Positions 17,391 to 26,251 of a DNA stretch of 64,000 nucleotides are shown one piece after another. Source of the stretch: Gemmatimonadota bacterium (lineage in GTDB: Bacteria; Latescibacterota; UBA2968; GCA-2709665); NCBI GenBank assembly GCA_028874335.1, contig JAPPJY010000078.1, positions 62,001-126,000 on the forward strand. Reading direction: 5' to 3'. Both the position numbers and the translations under genes were made by a program. Numbering within the stretch: the first letter of the stretch is position 1; each line of letters begins with the position of its first letter. The notes under the pieces are model-generated. The model saw only the letters and a program-made list of their open reading frames with translations. It searched no databases and had not been told where the DNA came from.

Positions 17391-18527
17391 ATGGCCACCA
17401 GAATATTGTTTGCGTTGTTCGTCGTCACGAGCGTATGGGCCTGTGGCGGCGATTCAGTGACCACGTCGGCGCCGCCGGCCCTTGAGAGGGGTCTCCACGA
17501 GGTGGGCAATCTGAACCAGCAACGGCATTGGCACGCGGCAACACTATTGCCGAACGGCAAGGTCCTGATCGCAGGCGGCCTGGCGGAGCCGCCTGAGGAA
17601 GTCCAGGACCCGTCGCCGGGCGGTACTGTCATCTGGCGGCCCTCGGGTCCTCTTGCCAGCGCGGAGGTGTTCGATCCTGAAACGGGGACCTCTACGCCAA
17701 CCGGAGATATGACCGTCAGACGTTACAACGACAATGGAATCTTGCTTCCTGACGGTCGCGTCCTGATCATGCCCGGAAATGGAATTCTCCCCGTTGAGAT
17801 GTATGATCCTCATTCCAGGCGATTCCAAGCCGTGGCGGACGTGCCATCCAATGCGAATATCTCAACCGCGACCCTGCTGCACGATGGAAAGGTCTTTGTG
17901 ACGTCCGGGGACCACACGGGTGTTTTCGACCCGGATGCGCGCGCATTTCACTCCATCTACAAGAGGGAGGAAATTCGATACCGCCATACGGCGACGCTGT
18001 TGAAAGACGGCCGGGTGTTGATCGTGGGAGGATATCGTGGCGGACCTGAAGGCGGGTTGGTTGGACGGAACGTCATTTACGATCCCTCGTCCAGGGGCGT
18101 ATCCGAAGCCGGTAATCTGCAGTTCGACCGCGTAAACCATAAGGCGGTGCTTCTTCGGGACGGTAGGGTCCTGATCATAGGGGGGCACACCGAAACTGGG
18201 ACTTTCTTGCAGACGTCCGAGATGTATAATCCTGAAACAAACGCGTTTTCGCCGGCCGGTGTTTCTACGATCGACCCGAGCGCCGCCGTGCTGTTGCCGT
18301 CCGGCGACGTGCTTCTCATCCGCTCGTACAACGGCGATATCGCGCTGTACAATCCGGACACGCATGCATTCTCTGCTACAGGACACAGCGTTGGGTGGCG
18401 ATCGCTTCCTACGGTAACGCTGCTTGCAGACGGCCGCGTAATGATCGCCGGCGGATCGAAGGATGCCGGCAATGGACATACGTTCAAGGAGGAGATTACG
18501 GATCAGATCCTGATCTTCACGCCTTAG
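17391..18527 (+). CDS. Kelch-repeat lipoprotein 7
   Basis: 378 residues; a GGGGGAAAG sequence precedes the ATG. The N-terminal 50 residues and C-terminal 40 are nearly identical to copy 6, but the linker in blade 1 is unique (EVQDPSPGGTVIWRPSG). The seven motifs include LLPNGKVLIAGG, LLPDGRVLIMPG, LLHDGKVFVTSG, LLKDGRVLIVGG, LLRDGRVLIIGG, LLPSGDVLLIRS and LLADGRVMIAGG. The lipobox is WACGGDSVTT. It is the last gene of the array. The downstream spacer still carries an array-type flank and leader (see 18600-18750). Confidence 0.85.
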   Translation: MATRILFALFVVTSVWACGGDSVTTSAPPALERGLHEVGNLNQQRHWHAATLLPNGKVLIAGGLAEPPEEVQDPSPGGTVIWRPSGPLASAEVFDPETGTSTPTGDMTVRRYNDNGILLPDGRVLIMPGNGILPVEMYDPHSRRFQAVADVPSNANISTATLLHDGKVFVTSGDHTGVFDPDARAFHSIYKREEIRYRHTATLLKDGRVLIVGGYRGGPEGGLVGRNVIYDPSSRGVSEAGNLQFDRVNHKAVLLRDGRVLIIGGHTETGTFLQTSEMYNPETNAFSPAGVSTIDPSAAVLLPSGDVLLIRSYNGDIALYNPDTHAFSATGHSVGWRSLPTVTLLADGRVMIAGGSKDAGNGHTFKEEITDQILIFTP

Positions 18528-18599
18528 GGATACACGTGCGGTAGGTGGGCTCGAGGCTTTCGAAGCGTCCGCGCAAATGTGTTTACTGGTGTTTAGCCG

Positions 18600-18750
18600 T
18601 CTGGACAATCGAGAAGACGGGAGATTCTTCGCTGCGCTCAGAATGACAGGTCTTGCAATAACCGTGGTCGAAATGTATACTTCATTATGGGATCGGGCTT
18701 GAGCGTCTCGCATTCGGCGCGAATTGAAACGCGGCAGAACCGCTCCCCTC
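18600..18750. repeat. Array-type flank and leader relic upstream of the thioredoxin gene
   Basis: GGGAGATTCTTCGCTGCGC (near 18619) and GGGCTTGAGCGTCTCGCATT (near 18692) are the same segments, in the same order, as in the spacers following kelch genes 3 and 4 and preceding genes 3 and 5. No kelch gene follows; the next gene is a TlpA-like thioredoxin. Confidence 0.5.
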
Positions 18751-18823
18751 TCCGTCCCGGGGAGAGATCGCTTTTCCCTGTGTGAAGGCGGGGTCTGTCT
18801 GCAGAACGGAAGAGGATGGCAAT

Positions 18824-19360
18824 ATGAAACTGGGGTTTGGATGGAAATCCTGGGTGTTCATGGGCGTCGCGGTAGTGCTGGCGGGTGTCGCGCTGGGGCA
18901 GATGCTCGCGGAGGCGCCGGAGCCGGAGAGCGCGTTACCCGTGGGCCGGGCCGCTCCCGACTTCGCGCTGGACAGTCCGGACGGTTCGGTTATCCGGTTA
19001 TCCGACAATAAAGACCGTGTTGTCCTGATCAACTTCTGGGCGACCTGGTGCGTACCGTGCCTGTACGAATTACCGCATATTCAGAAGTTGTACGAACGGT
19101 ATCGCAATAAGGGCCTGACGGTACTTGCCATCAGCTCCGACTTCGATCGGGCTCGCGTGGAGCCGTTTGTGCGGAAAAACGGCTACACCTTCCCGGTACT
19201 GTTCGCCGATCCCGGCGTTCAATCGGACTACGACGTCCGGAGCATTCCAACCACCTATCTGGTTGACAGGAAGGGCCGGGTCAGGTTCATGCAAATGGGC
19301 TACGGACCCGATACGGAAGCGCAACTCGACTGGGCCGTCGAACAGCTTTTGGGGAGGTAG
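18824..19360 (+). CDS. Membrane-anchored TlpA/ResA-like thioredoxin
   Basis: 178 residues from the ATG at 18824; an upstream in-frame start lacks a clear ribosome-binding site. Residues 9-29 form a single membrane anchor. The thioredoxin fold follows with AAPDFALDSPDG, then VVLINFWATWCVPC (CVPC active site at residues 76-79), a cis-Pro region at SIPTTYLVD and a terminal helix. Such proteins reduce disulfides of exported proteins or apocytochromes c, or act as periplasmic peroxiredoxin-like reductants. No cytochrome maturation gene lies nearby, so the partner is unknown. The upstream DNA is a relic of the kelch array. Confidence 0.85.
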   Translation: MKLGFGWKSWVFMGVAVVLAGVALGQMLAEAPEPESALPVGRAAPDFALDSPDGSVIRLSDNKDRVVLINFWATWCVPCLYELPHIQKLYERYRNKGLTVLAISSDFDRARVEPFVRKNGYTFPVLFADPGVQSDYDVRSIPTTYLVDRKGRVRFMQMGYGPDTEAQLDWAVEQLLGR

Positions 19361-19451
19361 ACGTCGAAGGGAATATGTCCGGAGTGCGGTGAGGAAACAG
19401 TAAACCGGGAATGTGCGGGGGAATCAGTGGTAGGGGTCTGCGCGGAACCGT

Positions 19452-19535
19452 TCAGGTCCAAGAATGCATCGCGACCCGGTTGCCCTCACAGTCTTCGAAA
19501 TGGGCGACGAAACCGTGCTCGCCGATGTTCCGTTA
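19452..19535 (-). pseudogene. Relic of a VOC/glyoxalase-like gene (C-terminus)
   Basis: Reading leftward from 19532 the codons give IGEHGFVAHFEDCEGNRVAM then HSW and a stop at 19452. This is the last strand pair of VOC-family proteins, where the Glu of EGNR usually binds metal. A TAA at 19533-19535 cuts the frame and no further VOC sequence is seen upstream. Confidence 0.45.
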
Positions 19536-19670
19536 CGGCGCGCCAGGGCGTTCCCATGCCTCGATCGGCCCCGGGATCACAACGAACAAAGGATGCGGAA
19601 GCGTCACGCGTGCTGATTCGTGCCTGCCGACCGTGTCCGGAAAGCGGGGATGCAGTGACCAGAGTCGCAT
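19536..19670 (-). pseudogene. Short frame beginning MRLWSLHPR, possible endonuclease V relic
   Basis: The first nine residues resemble the start of pyrimidine-dimer DNA glycosylase/endonuclease V-type proteins (MRLWSLHPxY). The rest (45 codons in all, ending PGPIEAWERPGAP at the TAA 19533-19535) does not match that family as I remember it. It is either a scrambled relic or an unrelated short ORF. Confidence 0.25.
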
Positions 19671-19712
19671 CGTTTCGGCGAATGGCTCGATCGACAGGCG
19701 TTTGAAACGCGT

Positions 19713-20414
19713 CTACGGCGCCGACGTGGACGGAGGAAGAATAACCGCCACCGCGTCCGCGGTCTCTTCGACGCGATCGAAAACGTCCACCGCCTGGCGC
19801 CGGTTCATCTGGAAGTCGATGGTGACCGTTTCCGTGGGCATGAACGCGCCCTGCGCGAAAACCGACACGCGCTTGTCGTTCACGGGATTCCAGATTTCTA
19901 CGACCCTGCCCTCAAACTCGCTCCCATAGGCCGCGTACGCCACGTTGCTTCGAGGCCTGTTTCCACTGGGAACGCCAACTCGGACCCGTTTGCCGAGATA
20001 CTGAAACGGTGACTGCAATCCACGGGCGCGTCCGCGAAGATCGGCGATCAGCGGGTTTTCGGCGATCGCGGCTTCGAGTCGCGCCTTCCGCTCTTCAATG
20101 GTTTCGCTTCCGCTCTGCGGCGCATCCGGCATTGCTTCCGCCAGGCGCCCGGCAATTGCGCTGTTCCGGTAGTGATAGACGTCCCTGGCAGTCAACCACC
20201 CCAACGTCGCGTCTCTGGCGAAGTCCCTGCTCCAGATCGAGTCCAGGACGGCGTCGTGCGCCACCATCTTGTCTTCGATTCGCATTTGGATAGCCTGCTC
20301 GGCGTCGTAGTTGATGGTGACGTTGATCGGGGCGATGTACGCGACATACGCCAGGTACGCGCATCCCGCCGCCAGGACGATCTCGATGACTGTACGGATG
20401 TGTGAACTCGACAT
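19713..20414 (-). CDS. Unknown membrane-anchored protein
   Basis: 233 residues. One N-terminal transmembrane segment (residues ~5-29, IEIVLAAGCAYLAYVAYIAP) is followed by a soluble domain. Helices around KMVAHDAVLDSIWSRDFARD and IEERKARLEAAIAENPL lead into a beta-rich C-terminus with repeated 'VRVGVPSGN', 'GRVVEIWNPVNDKRVSVF', 'ETVTIDFQMNRRQAVDVF'. The orientation is inside-out with the C-terminal domain probably periplasmic. I do not recognise the family. It stands alone on its strand, flanked by gene relics and by repeat element A. Confidence 0.6.
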   Translation of the reverse strand: MSSSHIRTVIEIVLAAGCAYLAYVAYIAPINVTINYDAEQAIQMRIEDKMVAHDAVLDSIWSRDFARDATLGWLTARDVYHYRNSAIAGRLAEAMPDAPQSGSETIEERKARLEAAIAENPLIADLRGRARGLQSPFQYLGKRVRVGVPSGNRPRSNVAYAAYGSEFEGRVVEIWNPVNDKRVSVFAQGAFMPTETVTIDFQMNRRQAVDVFDRVEETADAVAVILPPSTSAP

Positions 20415-20500
20415 TTCTTCCCTCCTCTTTCCGACGGTTCTTCGTCAGTTCAGACGACTGTGGTTTTGGCGCCAGCCGTCAAGATGCTTCGGCAAGCGCT

Positions 20501-20665
20501 GGTGTCCTGTCCCAAAAATTCCTCGCCATTCGACCGCCGATTCATCCCGTCTCGCTGCGTTCCCCTCGCTCGCCGACCATACGCAGGTCGCCTGCGCTCA
20601 GGCGCCTTGCGAGACGGGCGACTCAGCGGACGAATTTAGGCAACTTATTTCCGGGACAGAACACT
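20501..20665 (+). mobile_element. Repeat element A, copy 1 (MITE-like)
   Basis: 165 bp with ends GGTGTCCTGTCCC and GGGACAGAACACT. Its interior, with CATTCGACCGCCGATTCATC and GCCTGCGCTCAGGCGCCTTG, matches the copies at 26641, 31666 and 37901. It is flanked by TG on both sides. Confidence 0.8.
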
Positions 20666-20962
20666 GAGAGCAACGGTATTCAATCGCTTCAGGGCTCCTT
20701 TCTCCGACGGGCATCCGTCAGCCATTAACTTTGATTCATAAGTCTCCTTGGACGTTAATTCGAATATGTGCAAGTTGATAAAGGCGATTCAACTGCGGAT
20801 TACCAGGATACACCAGGTCGCTGGACGTGAACTGAGAAAATGTCCTTCCTGACGACGTTTGTAGCCCGTTTCGGAGGGTTTTATCACGGCGCCCTGTTAC
20901 CGTTTTTTTCGAATTGGGGCCAATAGATCAGGTCGTTTTCTGCCGTTCCAATTCAACTGTGT
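20666..20962. other. Intergenic, nothing recognised
   Basis: About 300 bases between repeat A and the aldolase gene. No ORF with family character, RNA gene or clear terminator was found. Confidence 0.4.
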
Positions 20963-21823
20963 TCATTCTCTTCCGGTATACGCCCGCCCCGCCTGCGCCA
21001 CGGCCTCCCTGCCTCCGGAGCAGATCATCACCCCTTCGTCGATCATCTCCCTGATGTTTTCCTCGTTCGCGCCGTTCAGGAAGAACAGACCGGCCTCCTT
21101 GCAGGCCGCCATCACGCGGGACCGGGCGGCCCGGATTTCAGGCGGGTAGGGCGGATCGTGCCGATCGGCGTGCCCAAACGACATTCCCATATCCCCGGGT
21201 CCCCATTCGCCGAACGCGAGCCCCTGTACTCTTGCCGTGGCTTCCGCGTTAGCCAGCGCGCGTTTGTTCTCGATCTTCACGCCCAACATCAACTCGCCGC
21301 CGGGACTCAGCGGCCACGGGTCGGCCTTCTCCAGGTAATCAGCGGCGGACAAGCCCCAGATCTCCGCGGCCCAGCCCTGACCCCCGGCGCCGCGCCGCCC
21401 GTCACCGTGCCCCTCCGCCGGCTTGCGGAACGGATACCTGCAACTCTCCACGAATGCGCGGACGCCCTCCGGGTCTTCGGCATGGCACAGGAGTATCCCA
21501 TGCACGCCCCGCGCCAGCGCCTGTTTGAACATCCACGCATTGGCCCGGACCTCCGCTTCGCTCGACCCCTCCACCGGCAGGTCCACGATGACGGCCGGCG
21601 TCCGATGCCCGTTGGCCGTGGGACCGCCGTCGACCAGGCCCCGCATGAATGCACCCAGTCCCGGCATATCGAACGCGCCGTGCTCGATGCTGACGTTGAT
21701 GTAGTCGGCCCACGTCCCGGCCATGTCACGACCCGTCTCGTACGACAGCTCGGAGATGCCGACATAATATATCGGCTGTCCCTGCTCCAGGAGTTCGATG
21801 GCCCTGTTGATCCGTTTTGGCAA
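20963..21823 (-). CDS. HpcH/HpaI-family aldolase
   Basis: 286 residues starting at TTG, supported by GAGGTG just upstream. The family cleaves 2-keto-3-deoxy or 4-hydroxy-2-oxo acids with a divalent metal in a TIM barrel. Visible landmarks are VDLPVEGSSEAEV, ARGVHGILLCHAEDPEGVRAF (barrel strand and loop), MLGVKIENKRAL (KIE strand, metal-ligand Glu) and FGEWGPGDMGMSFG (metal-ligand Asp). A C-terminal helix pair holds GLFFLNGA and MICSGG. It is divergent from two Gfo/Idh/MocA genes, suggesting a joint sugar or sugar-acid catabolic unit. The exact substrate cannot be told. Confidence 0.8.
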   Translation of the reverse strand: MPKRINRAIELLEQGQPIYYVGISELSYETGRDMAGTWADYINVSIEHGAFDMPGLGAFMRGLVDGGPTANGHRTPAVIVDLPVEGSSEAEVRANAWMFKQALARGVHGILLCHAEDPEGVRAFVESCRYPFRKPAEGHGDGRRGAGGQGWAAEIWGLSAADYLEKADPWPLSPGGELMLGVKIENKRALANAEATARVQGLAFGEWGPGDMGMSFGHADRHDPPYPPEIRAARSRVMAACKEAGLFFLNGANEENIREMIDEGVMICSGGREAVAQAGRAYTGRE

Positions 21824-22198
21824 CCGTCACCTCGGATGTGAAAACACGGACGCGACGTTTCGCGCTAAAATATATCGGGCGACCGGAAATAGCAAAGGTT
21901 CATCAAGCCGGCGTTCATGAGTGCGCATTTGACGGGAACCGTTACAGGCGTGGATGAAATGCAGGCAAAAACGTGAAGGGAAAGGGTCTCGGGACGCGGG
22001 GGATCGATCTTGACTCCGCTCTCACTCCCGCTTATTTTCCCCTTCCTTCGTTCCGGACGCCGAAGCGGGGACATCCCGATCCCGTGTTGTACGACGTCAG
22101 GAGCGATTGCTTTTCGAACCCTGCTACCGGCTGATAAACACCGACCGCCATCTGACGGTCTGAAAATCCTCACGCAGAGAAATTCGGAGGGACAAGCC
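21824..22198. other. Divergent intergenic region
   Basis: Holds the promoters of the aldolase (minus) and the dehydrogenase pair (plus). A weak minus-strand candidate is TTGCTA (21890-21895) with TATATT (21869-21874), but the spacer is only 15 bases. No ORF or RNA is recognised. Confidence 0.35.
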
Positions 22199-23209
22199 AT
22201 GCTGAGCGTTGCAATCCAGGGCGCGGGAAACGTCTCAACCGAACACATCAAGGCGTACCTGAACAACCCCCACACCCGATTGGTCGCAATCGGAAGCCGC
22301 ACGCTCGAGAGCGCCCGGCGAAAAGCGGTGGAACTTGGTGTTGAGTGCGACCTCTACGACAACTACGACAGACTTCTCGAGCATCCGGACGTCGACGTGG
22401 TTTCCATCTGTACCCCGCCGGACCGCCACGCAGGGGAAGCCATTGCCGCCGCCGCCGCGGGAAAACACCTGCTGATCGAGAAACCGGTGGCCACGAATCA
22501 CGAGGAACTGGACGAGATGCACCGTGCCGTGAAGCGCGCGGGCGTAAAAACGGTGATCGGCTTCGTGCTTCGATGGAATCCCCTCATCATTTCCATGAAA
22601 CAGGCGATTGAGAAGGGCTGGGTCGGCGTTCCGCTACTCGTTCAGGCCGACTACTGGCACGGTCCCACAAACGCCCGCCCCCGGAAATTCAGCCGCGCCG
22701 GCTGGAAACCAATGGTCAACGGCGCCATCGTGCACGGCGGCTGCCATGCCCTCGACGCCGCCCGTTACATTCTTGACAATGACAGGGTCACCCGCGTAAC
22801 GGGCGTCTCTCCAGGACATCGCACACACGAGAACGACTACCGATCCACAACGGTCGCCACGGTGGCGTTCGCGGGAGGCGCCGCGGGAAAGTTCTCGGGT
22901 TCCACGGCCTTTTTCATGCCCTACGTCTTCAACATCGAGGTCTTCGGCACCGAAGGTGTGATGCGGAACAACCAGTTCTACACCCGCCAGCTTTCCGGCC
23001 AGGACGCCTTTGGCAGTTTTCCGACGGTTTTGCCCGACAGCGGCGCAGTTTCCCACCATCCCTTCCAGGAGATGATCGACCACCTTGTCGAATGCATCCT
23101 GGACGACGTGGAATCCCACGATAATCTGGAAGTAGCCGTAAACACACACGCCGCGTGTTTTGCCGCTGAAGAATCGGCCGAAAACGGTTCCACGCCGATT
23201 CTGTTGTGA
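22199..23209 (+). CDS. Gfo/Idh/MocA-family oxidoreductase
   Basis: 336 residues; the ATG at 22199 follows CGGAGG by eight bases, and the earlier in-frame start was rejected. The N-terminal Rossmann fold begins VAIQGAGNVSTEHI (GxGxxx nucleotide loop) and continues through VDVVSICTPPDRHA to HLLIEKPVA, the family EKP motif. The C-terminal domain carries NGAIVHGGCHALDAARYIL, where the conserved His-Asp pair lies. It probably oxidises or reduces a sugar or inositol derivative with NAD(P). It is the first gene of a pair with the next dehydrogenase (32-base gap). Confidence 0.85.
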   Translation: MLSVAIQGAGNVSTEHIKAYLNNPHTRLVAIGSRTLESARRKAVELGVECDLYDNYDRLLEHPDVDVVSICTPPDRHAGEAIAAAAAGKHLLIEKPVATNHEELDEMHRAVKRAGVKTVIGFVLRWNPLIISMKQAIEKGWVGVPLLVQADYWHGPTNARPRKFSRAGWKPMVNGAIVHGGCHALDAARYILDNDRVTRVTGVSPGHRTHENDYRSTTVATVAFAGGAAGKFSGSTAFFMPYVFNIEVFGTEGVMRNNQFYTRQLSGQDAFGSFPTVLPDSGAVSHHPFQEMIDHLVECILDDVESHDNLEVAVNTHAACFAAEESAENGSTPILL

Positions 23210-23241
23210 CACGACTCGCGGTTACCGGACAGGTTTGAGCA

Positions 23242-24237
23242 ATGGCAGATCTTCTGAAAGTCGCGTTGGCAGGTTGCGGCGGGCTGGGCCGCGCCCACGC
23301 CAGAAACGTGGAAGCATCGGAGGGCGTGAGGCTCGTCGCCGTTTGCGACGTGGTGGGGGAATCCGCGGCTGAGCTTGCCGCACAACTCGAGTCCGGTCCG
23401 AAGCCCTACGCTGACCATCGCGCCATGCTGGCCGCCGAGAAACCTGACGCCGTGCTGGTTGTGACACCAAACCACACGCACAGCCGCATCAGTACGGACG
23501 CGGCGGCGTCGGGCGCCCACGTCTTCTGCGAAAAGCCCATGGCGCTGACCGTTGGAGACTGCGATGCGATGATACGCGCCGCGGAACAATCAGGCGTTTT
23601 CCTGATGATAGGTTATATCCGACGGTTTCAGGCCGCCTATATGGAAATGAAACGGCGCGTGGACCGGGGGGACGTGGGTGAAATCACGCTCGCACATGCC
23701 GTTCGTCTGGGCACCGGCGCACCGGGCGGCGTTGGCGGATGGCAGACACGGAAGGAAAACTACGGTGGCATGTTTTCGATGTACAGCCACGAACTGGATC
23801 AACTGGCCTGGCTGGCCGGTGAGGTCCGCGCCGTCAACGCCGTGATGAAATATGGAGAGGATCCGGCGAACGAAATCGAAGAAAGCATCTTCATGGGCAT
23901 CGAATTCGCCTCAGGCGCCATCGGCTCCCTGAGCAGCAGCCGGGTCTACCCGGTCAACAGCTACGAACTCGGCGCTGCCGGCACAAAGGGCGCGTTTAAG
24001 CTCACCGCCCCGGGCGGCCCCATCACATTCGCCCGGCACGGCGGGAAGTCAGCCGCCATAGAGGTGCCCGGGAACAACGGCCTGGCGGACGAGATCGCTC
24101 ACTTTTTCGATTGCATTGAACGGGGCGAAGCGCCGCGATCGGATGGCAGGGACGGGCGGCGCGTAGTCGCCGTCGCTCTGGCCGCTCACGAATCCGCCCG
24201 GACCGGGAAGCGCGTGGAAGTTCCGTTGATGACTTGA
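23242..24237 (+). CDS. Gfo/Idh/MocA-family oxidoreductase
   Basis: 331 residues. The N-terminal Rossmann fold has VALAGCGGLGRAHARN, DAVLVVTPNHTHS and HVFCEKPMALT (EKP motif near residue 97). The C-terminal alpha/beta domain has GGMFSMYSHELDQLAWL, where the family's catalytic His sits. It follows the previous dehydrogenase with a 32-base gap and a weak ribosome-binding site, so coupling is likely. Together with the divergent HpcH aldolase this looks like a small sugar or polyol pathway. Both dehydrogenases lack signal peptides and act in the cytoplasm. It ends 28 bases before repeat element B. Confidence 0.85.
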   Translation: MADLLKVALAGCGGLGRAHARNVEASEGVRLVAVCDVVGESAAELAAQLESGPKPYADHRAMLAAEKPDAVLVVTPNHTHSRISTDAAASGAHVFCEKPMALTVGDCDAMIRAAEQSGVFLMIGYIRRFQAAYMEMKRRVDRGDVGEITLAHAVRLGTGAPGGVGGWQTRKENYGGMFSMYSHELDQLAWLAGEVRAVNAVMKYGEDPANEIEESIFMGIEFASGAIGSLSSSRVYPVNSYELGAAGTKGAFKLTAPGGPITFARHGGKSAAIEVPGNNGLADEIAHFFDCIERGEAPRSDGRDGRRVVAVALAAHESARTGKRVEVPLMT

Positions 24238-24265
24238 GGAAGCGTCTTGAACCCGGCTCCCTATT

Positions 24266-24425
24266 CAGCCCGTTGAAAAAGTCCATCCGGGCTACGGCCG
24301 GCCCTTGCGGTCGAAATACTGCGTTGCGCTCCCTCGCCGAATCGCAGGATGGGACTCGGTCGCGCGTCTTGTCTTCGGCCACAATGGCTCGGCCTCGCCT
24401 GCAGAGCGACTTTCTCAACGGACTG
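24266..24425 (+). mobile_element. Repeat element B, copy 1 (MITE-like)
   Basis: 160 bp, ends CAGCCCGTTGAAAAAGTC and GACTTTCTCAACGGACTG, flanked on both sides by CTATT (24261-24265 and 24426-24430), a 5-bp target duplication. It matches 46964-47123 in inverted orientation. It lies between two convergent genes, and the right-hand duplication contains the recJ stop codon. Confidence 0.85.
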
Positions 24426-26165
24426 CTATTGTCCCTGCGCCGGACGCATATCTTCCAGAACGAGCTGCACCTGAGTCCGGCCGTTCCACGTGTTGGCTTC
24501 AAGCGAGCAGGCCACGTCCACGCGATCCCCCCTGTGAAGTCGACCGGCCAGTTCGCCCTGCCCCCACCAGACAGCATCACAGATTCGCGGGTTGGAACGC
24601 GTTGACCTCACCGCCTGGTCGCCGGACGTCCCCGTGTCCAGGTTCATCTTGAGGTGCGCCCCTTTTCCAACCGCATTCGCCCGTTCAACCGTGCAATTCT
24701 GTACCATGAAAAGCGGCGCTTCGTTTCCCGAACCGAACGGCGCCAGGGCTGACAGCGCCGAGACCGTCTCCAGCGAGATCTCTCCGGGCCGCAGCGCCGC
24801 ATCCAGCTCCAGCCTGGTTCTCAAATCTTCCACCGATATCCGCTCCGCCGCATCGGCTTCCATCCGGGTTTTGAACGCATCGAAATTCCCGAGCGGGCCC
24901 GTAAAGCCGCCCGCGTCCGCGTGCCCGCCGTATTCGGTCAGCAAATCCGCACATCGGAAAATCGCTTCCGCCATGTTGTAGCCGGCTCCCGAACGCGCCG
25001 ATCCCGTAAAACTTCCATCCCCGCGGACCTCGCTGCAGGCGATGGCCGGCCTCGAATACCGCTCCGCCAGGCGGCCGGCAATCAACCCCACCACGCCCAG
25101 GTGCCAGCTTTCGCCCCTGGTGACGAGAATTCGTTGCCTGTCAAGCGCCATTGTCTCCACCTGTTCCCCGGCCTGTTCGACGCCCTCGAGTTCGAATTCC
25201 CGCCGCTGCCGGTTAAGCGCATTCAACCTTTCCGCCAGCCGGGCCGCTTCGCCCGCCTCCCCGGTGCGCAGCAGGTCCAGCGCCAGGTCCGCGGAGGCCA
25301 GTCGCCCGGCGCTGTTGATGCGCGGCCCGAGGTGGAATCCAATGGTCGTCGTATCCACCGGACGGGTATCGGTGCCGGCGACGGCTTTCAGGGCCTGAAG
25401 CCCCGGACGCTGCGTCCGGTCCAGAATCTGCATTCCCCTTCGCGTCAGCAGCCGGTTCTCGCCCAACATTGGGGCGATATCCGCCACCGTTCCCAGTGCG
25501 ACCAGGTCCAGCAGCGAATTGAGATACGCCCTGCGCTCCGATGCATCGATCAGCGAAGCCGAGAGGGCCTGCACGGCTTTGAAGGCCACACCCACGGCCG
25601 CGAGACCCTTGAATCCGTAACCACAATCCGGGCGGTTGGGATTGACCACCGCGAAGGCGTCGGGCAGCCGGCCGTGAGGCTCGTGATGATCGGTCACCAG
25701 AACGTCGATGCCCGCAGCGTTCGCCGCCTCAACCGCCTTGAAGGAGGAGATGCCGTTGTCGGCCGTCACGATGACGCGCGCGCCCATGTCGACCGCTTGC
25801 TGAGCGCCGGCGGGTTTCATGCCGTATCCGTCCCGGTAGCGGTCCGGCAGGATGGATACGGCGTCCGCTCCCACCCTGACCAGCAAATCCATAAACACGG
25901 CTGTACTCGTCACGCCGTCCACGTCATAATCGCCGAATACGACGATGCGCTCGCCGGAGCGAACCGCTTTTACGATCCGCTCGGAAAGCAGGTCCATGTC
26001 CTTCATCGTAAACGGATCCTGGAGTACTTTGGGAGAATCCTCGATATCCTCGGCCGTAAGGCCCCGATTCGCCAGCACCACGTCCACGAGCGGCTCGACG
26101 GAACCGTCCGCGCCGGAATCCGAATCCCTTTCGTGTTTGAGCGTCCAGACCGGGTATTTCTGCAT
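24426..26165 (-). CDS. recJ: Single-stranded-DNA-specific exonuclease RecJ
   Basis: 579 residues from the ATG at 26165 (GTGAGG just upstream; the TTG at 26180 was rejected). RecJ degrades single-stranded DNA 5' to 3' in recombination and mismatch repair. The DHH phosphoesterase domain shows VVFGDYDVDGVTS (metal-binding DYDVD near residue 79), VTADNGIS and VTDHHEPH. Then come the linker helix, DHHA1 (YGGHADAGGF) and a C-terminal OB domain (RVDVACSLEANTW). The length matches the family. The gene end coincides with the target duplication of repeat B, so its last codons and stop abut the element. Confidence 0.93.
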   Translation of the reverse strand: MQKYPVWTLKHERDSDSGADGSVEPLVDVVLANRGLTAEDIEDSPKVLQDPFTMKDMDLLSERIVKAVRSGERIVVFGDYDVDGVTSTAVFMDLLVRVGADAVSILPDRYRDGYGMKPAGAQQAVDMGARVIVTADNGISSFKAVEAANAAGIDVLVTDHHEPHGRLPDAFAVVNPNRPDCGYGFKGLAAVGVAFKAVQALSASLIDASERRAYLNSLLDLVALGTVADIAPMLGENRLLTRRGMQILDRTQRPGLQALKAVAGTDTRPVDTTTIGFHLGPRINSAGRLASADLALDLLRTGEAGEAARLAERLNALNRQRREFELEGVEQAGEQVETMALDRQRILVTRGESWHLGVVGLIAGRLAERYSRPAIACSEVRGDGSFTGSARSGAGYNMAEAIFRCADLLTEYGGHADAGGFTGPLGNFDAFKTRMEADAAERISVEDLRTRLELDAALRPGEISLETVSALSALAPFGSGNEAPLFMVQNCTVERANAVGKGAHLKMNLDTGTSGDQAVRSTRSNPRICDAVWWGQGELAGRLHRGDRVDVACSLEANTWNGRTQVQLVLEDMRPAQGQ

Positions 26166-26251
26166 TGAAACCTCACGCAATGAATTGGTCTCCCGATGGG
26201 AGCGTCGATTAATATATCATGAGTTTTCGCGCCGGGCAAAAGGCATGTGGA

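Noticed and set aside
19411..19929. 172-codon plus-strand frame
   Set aside because: Overlaps the relics and the better-supported minus-strand membrane protein; it has no recognisable fold.
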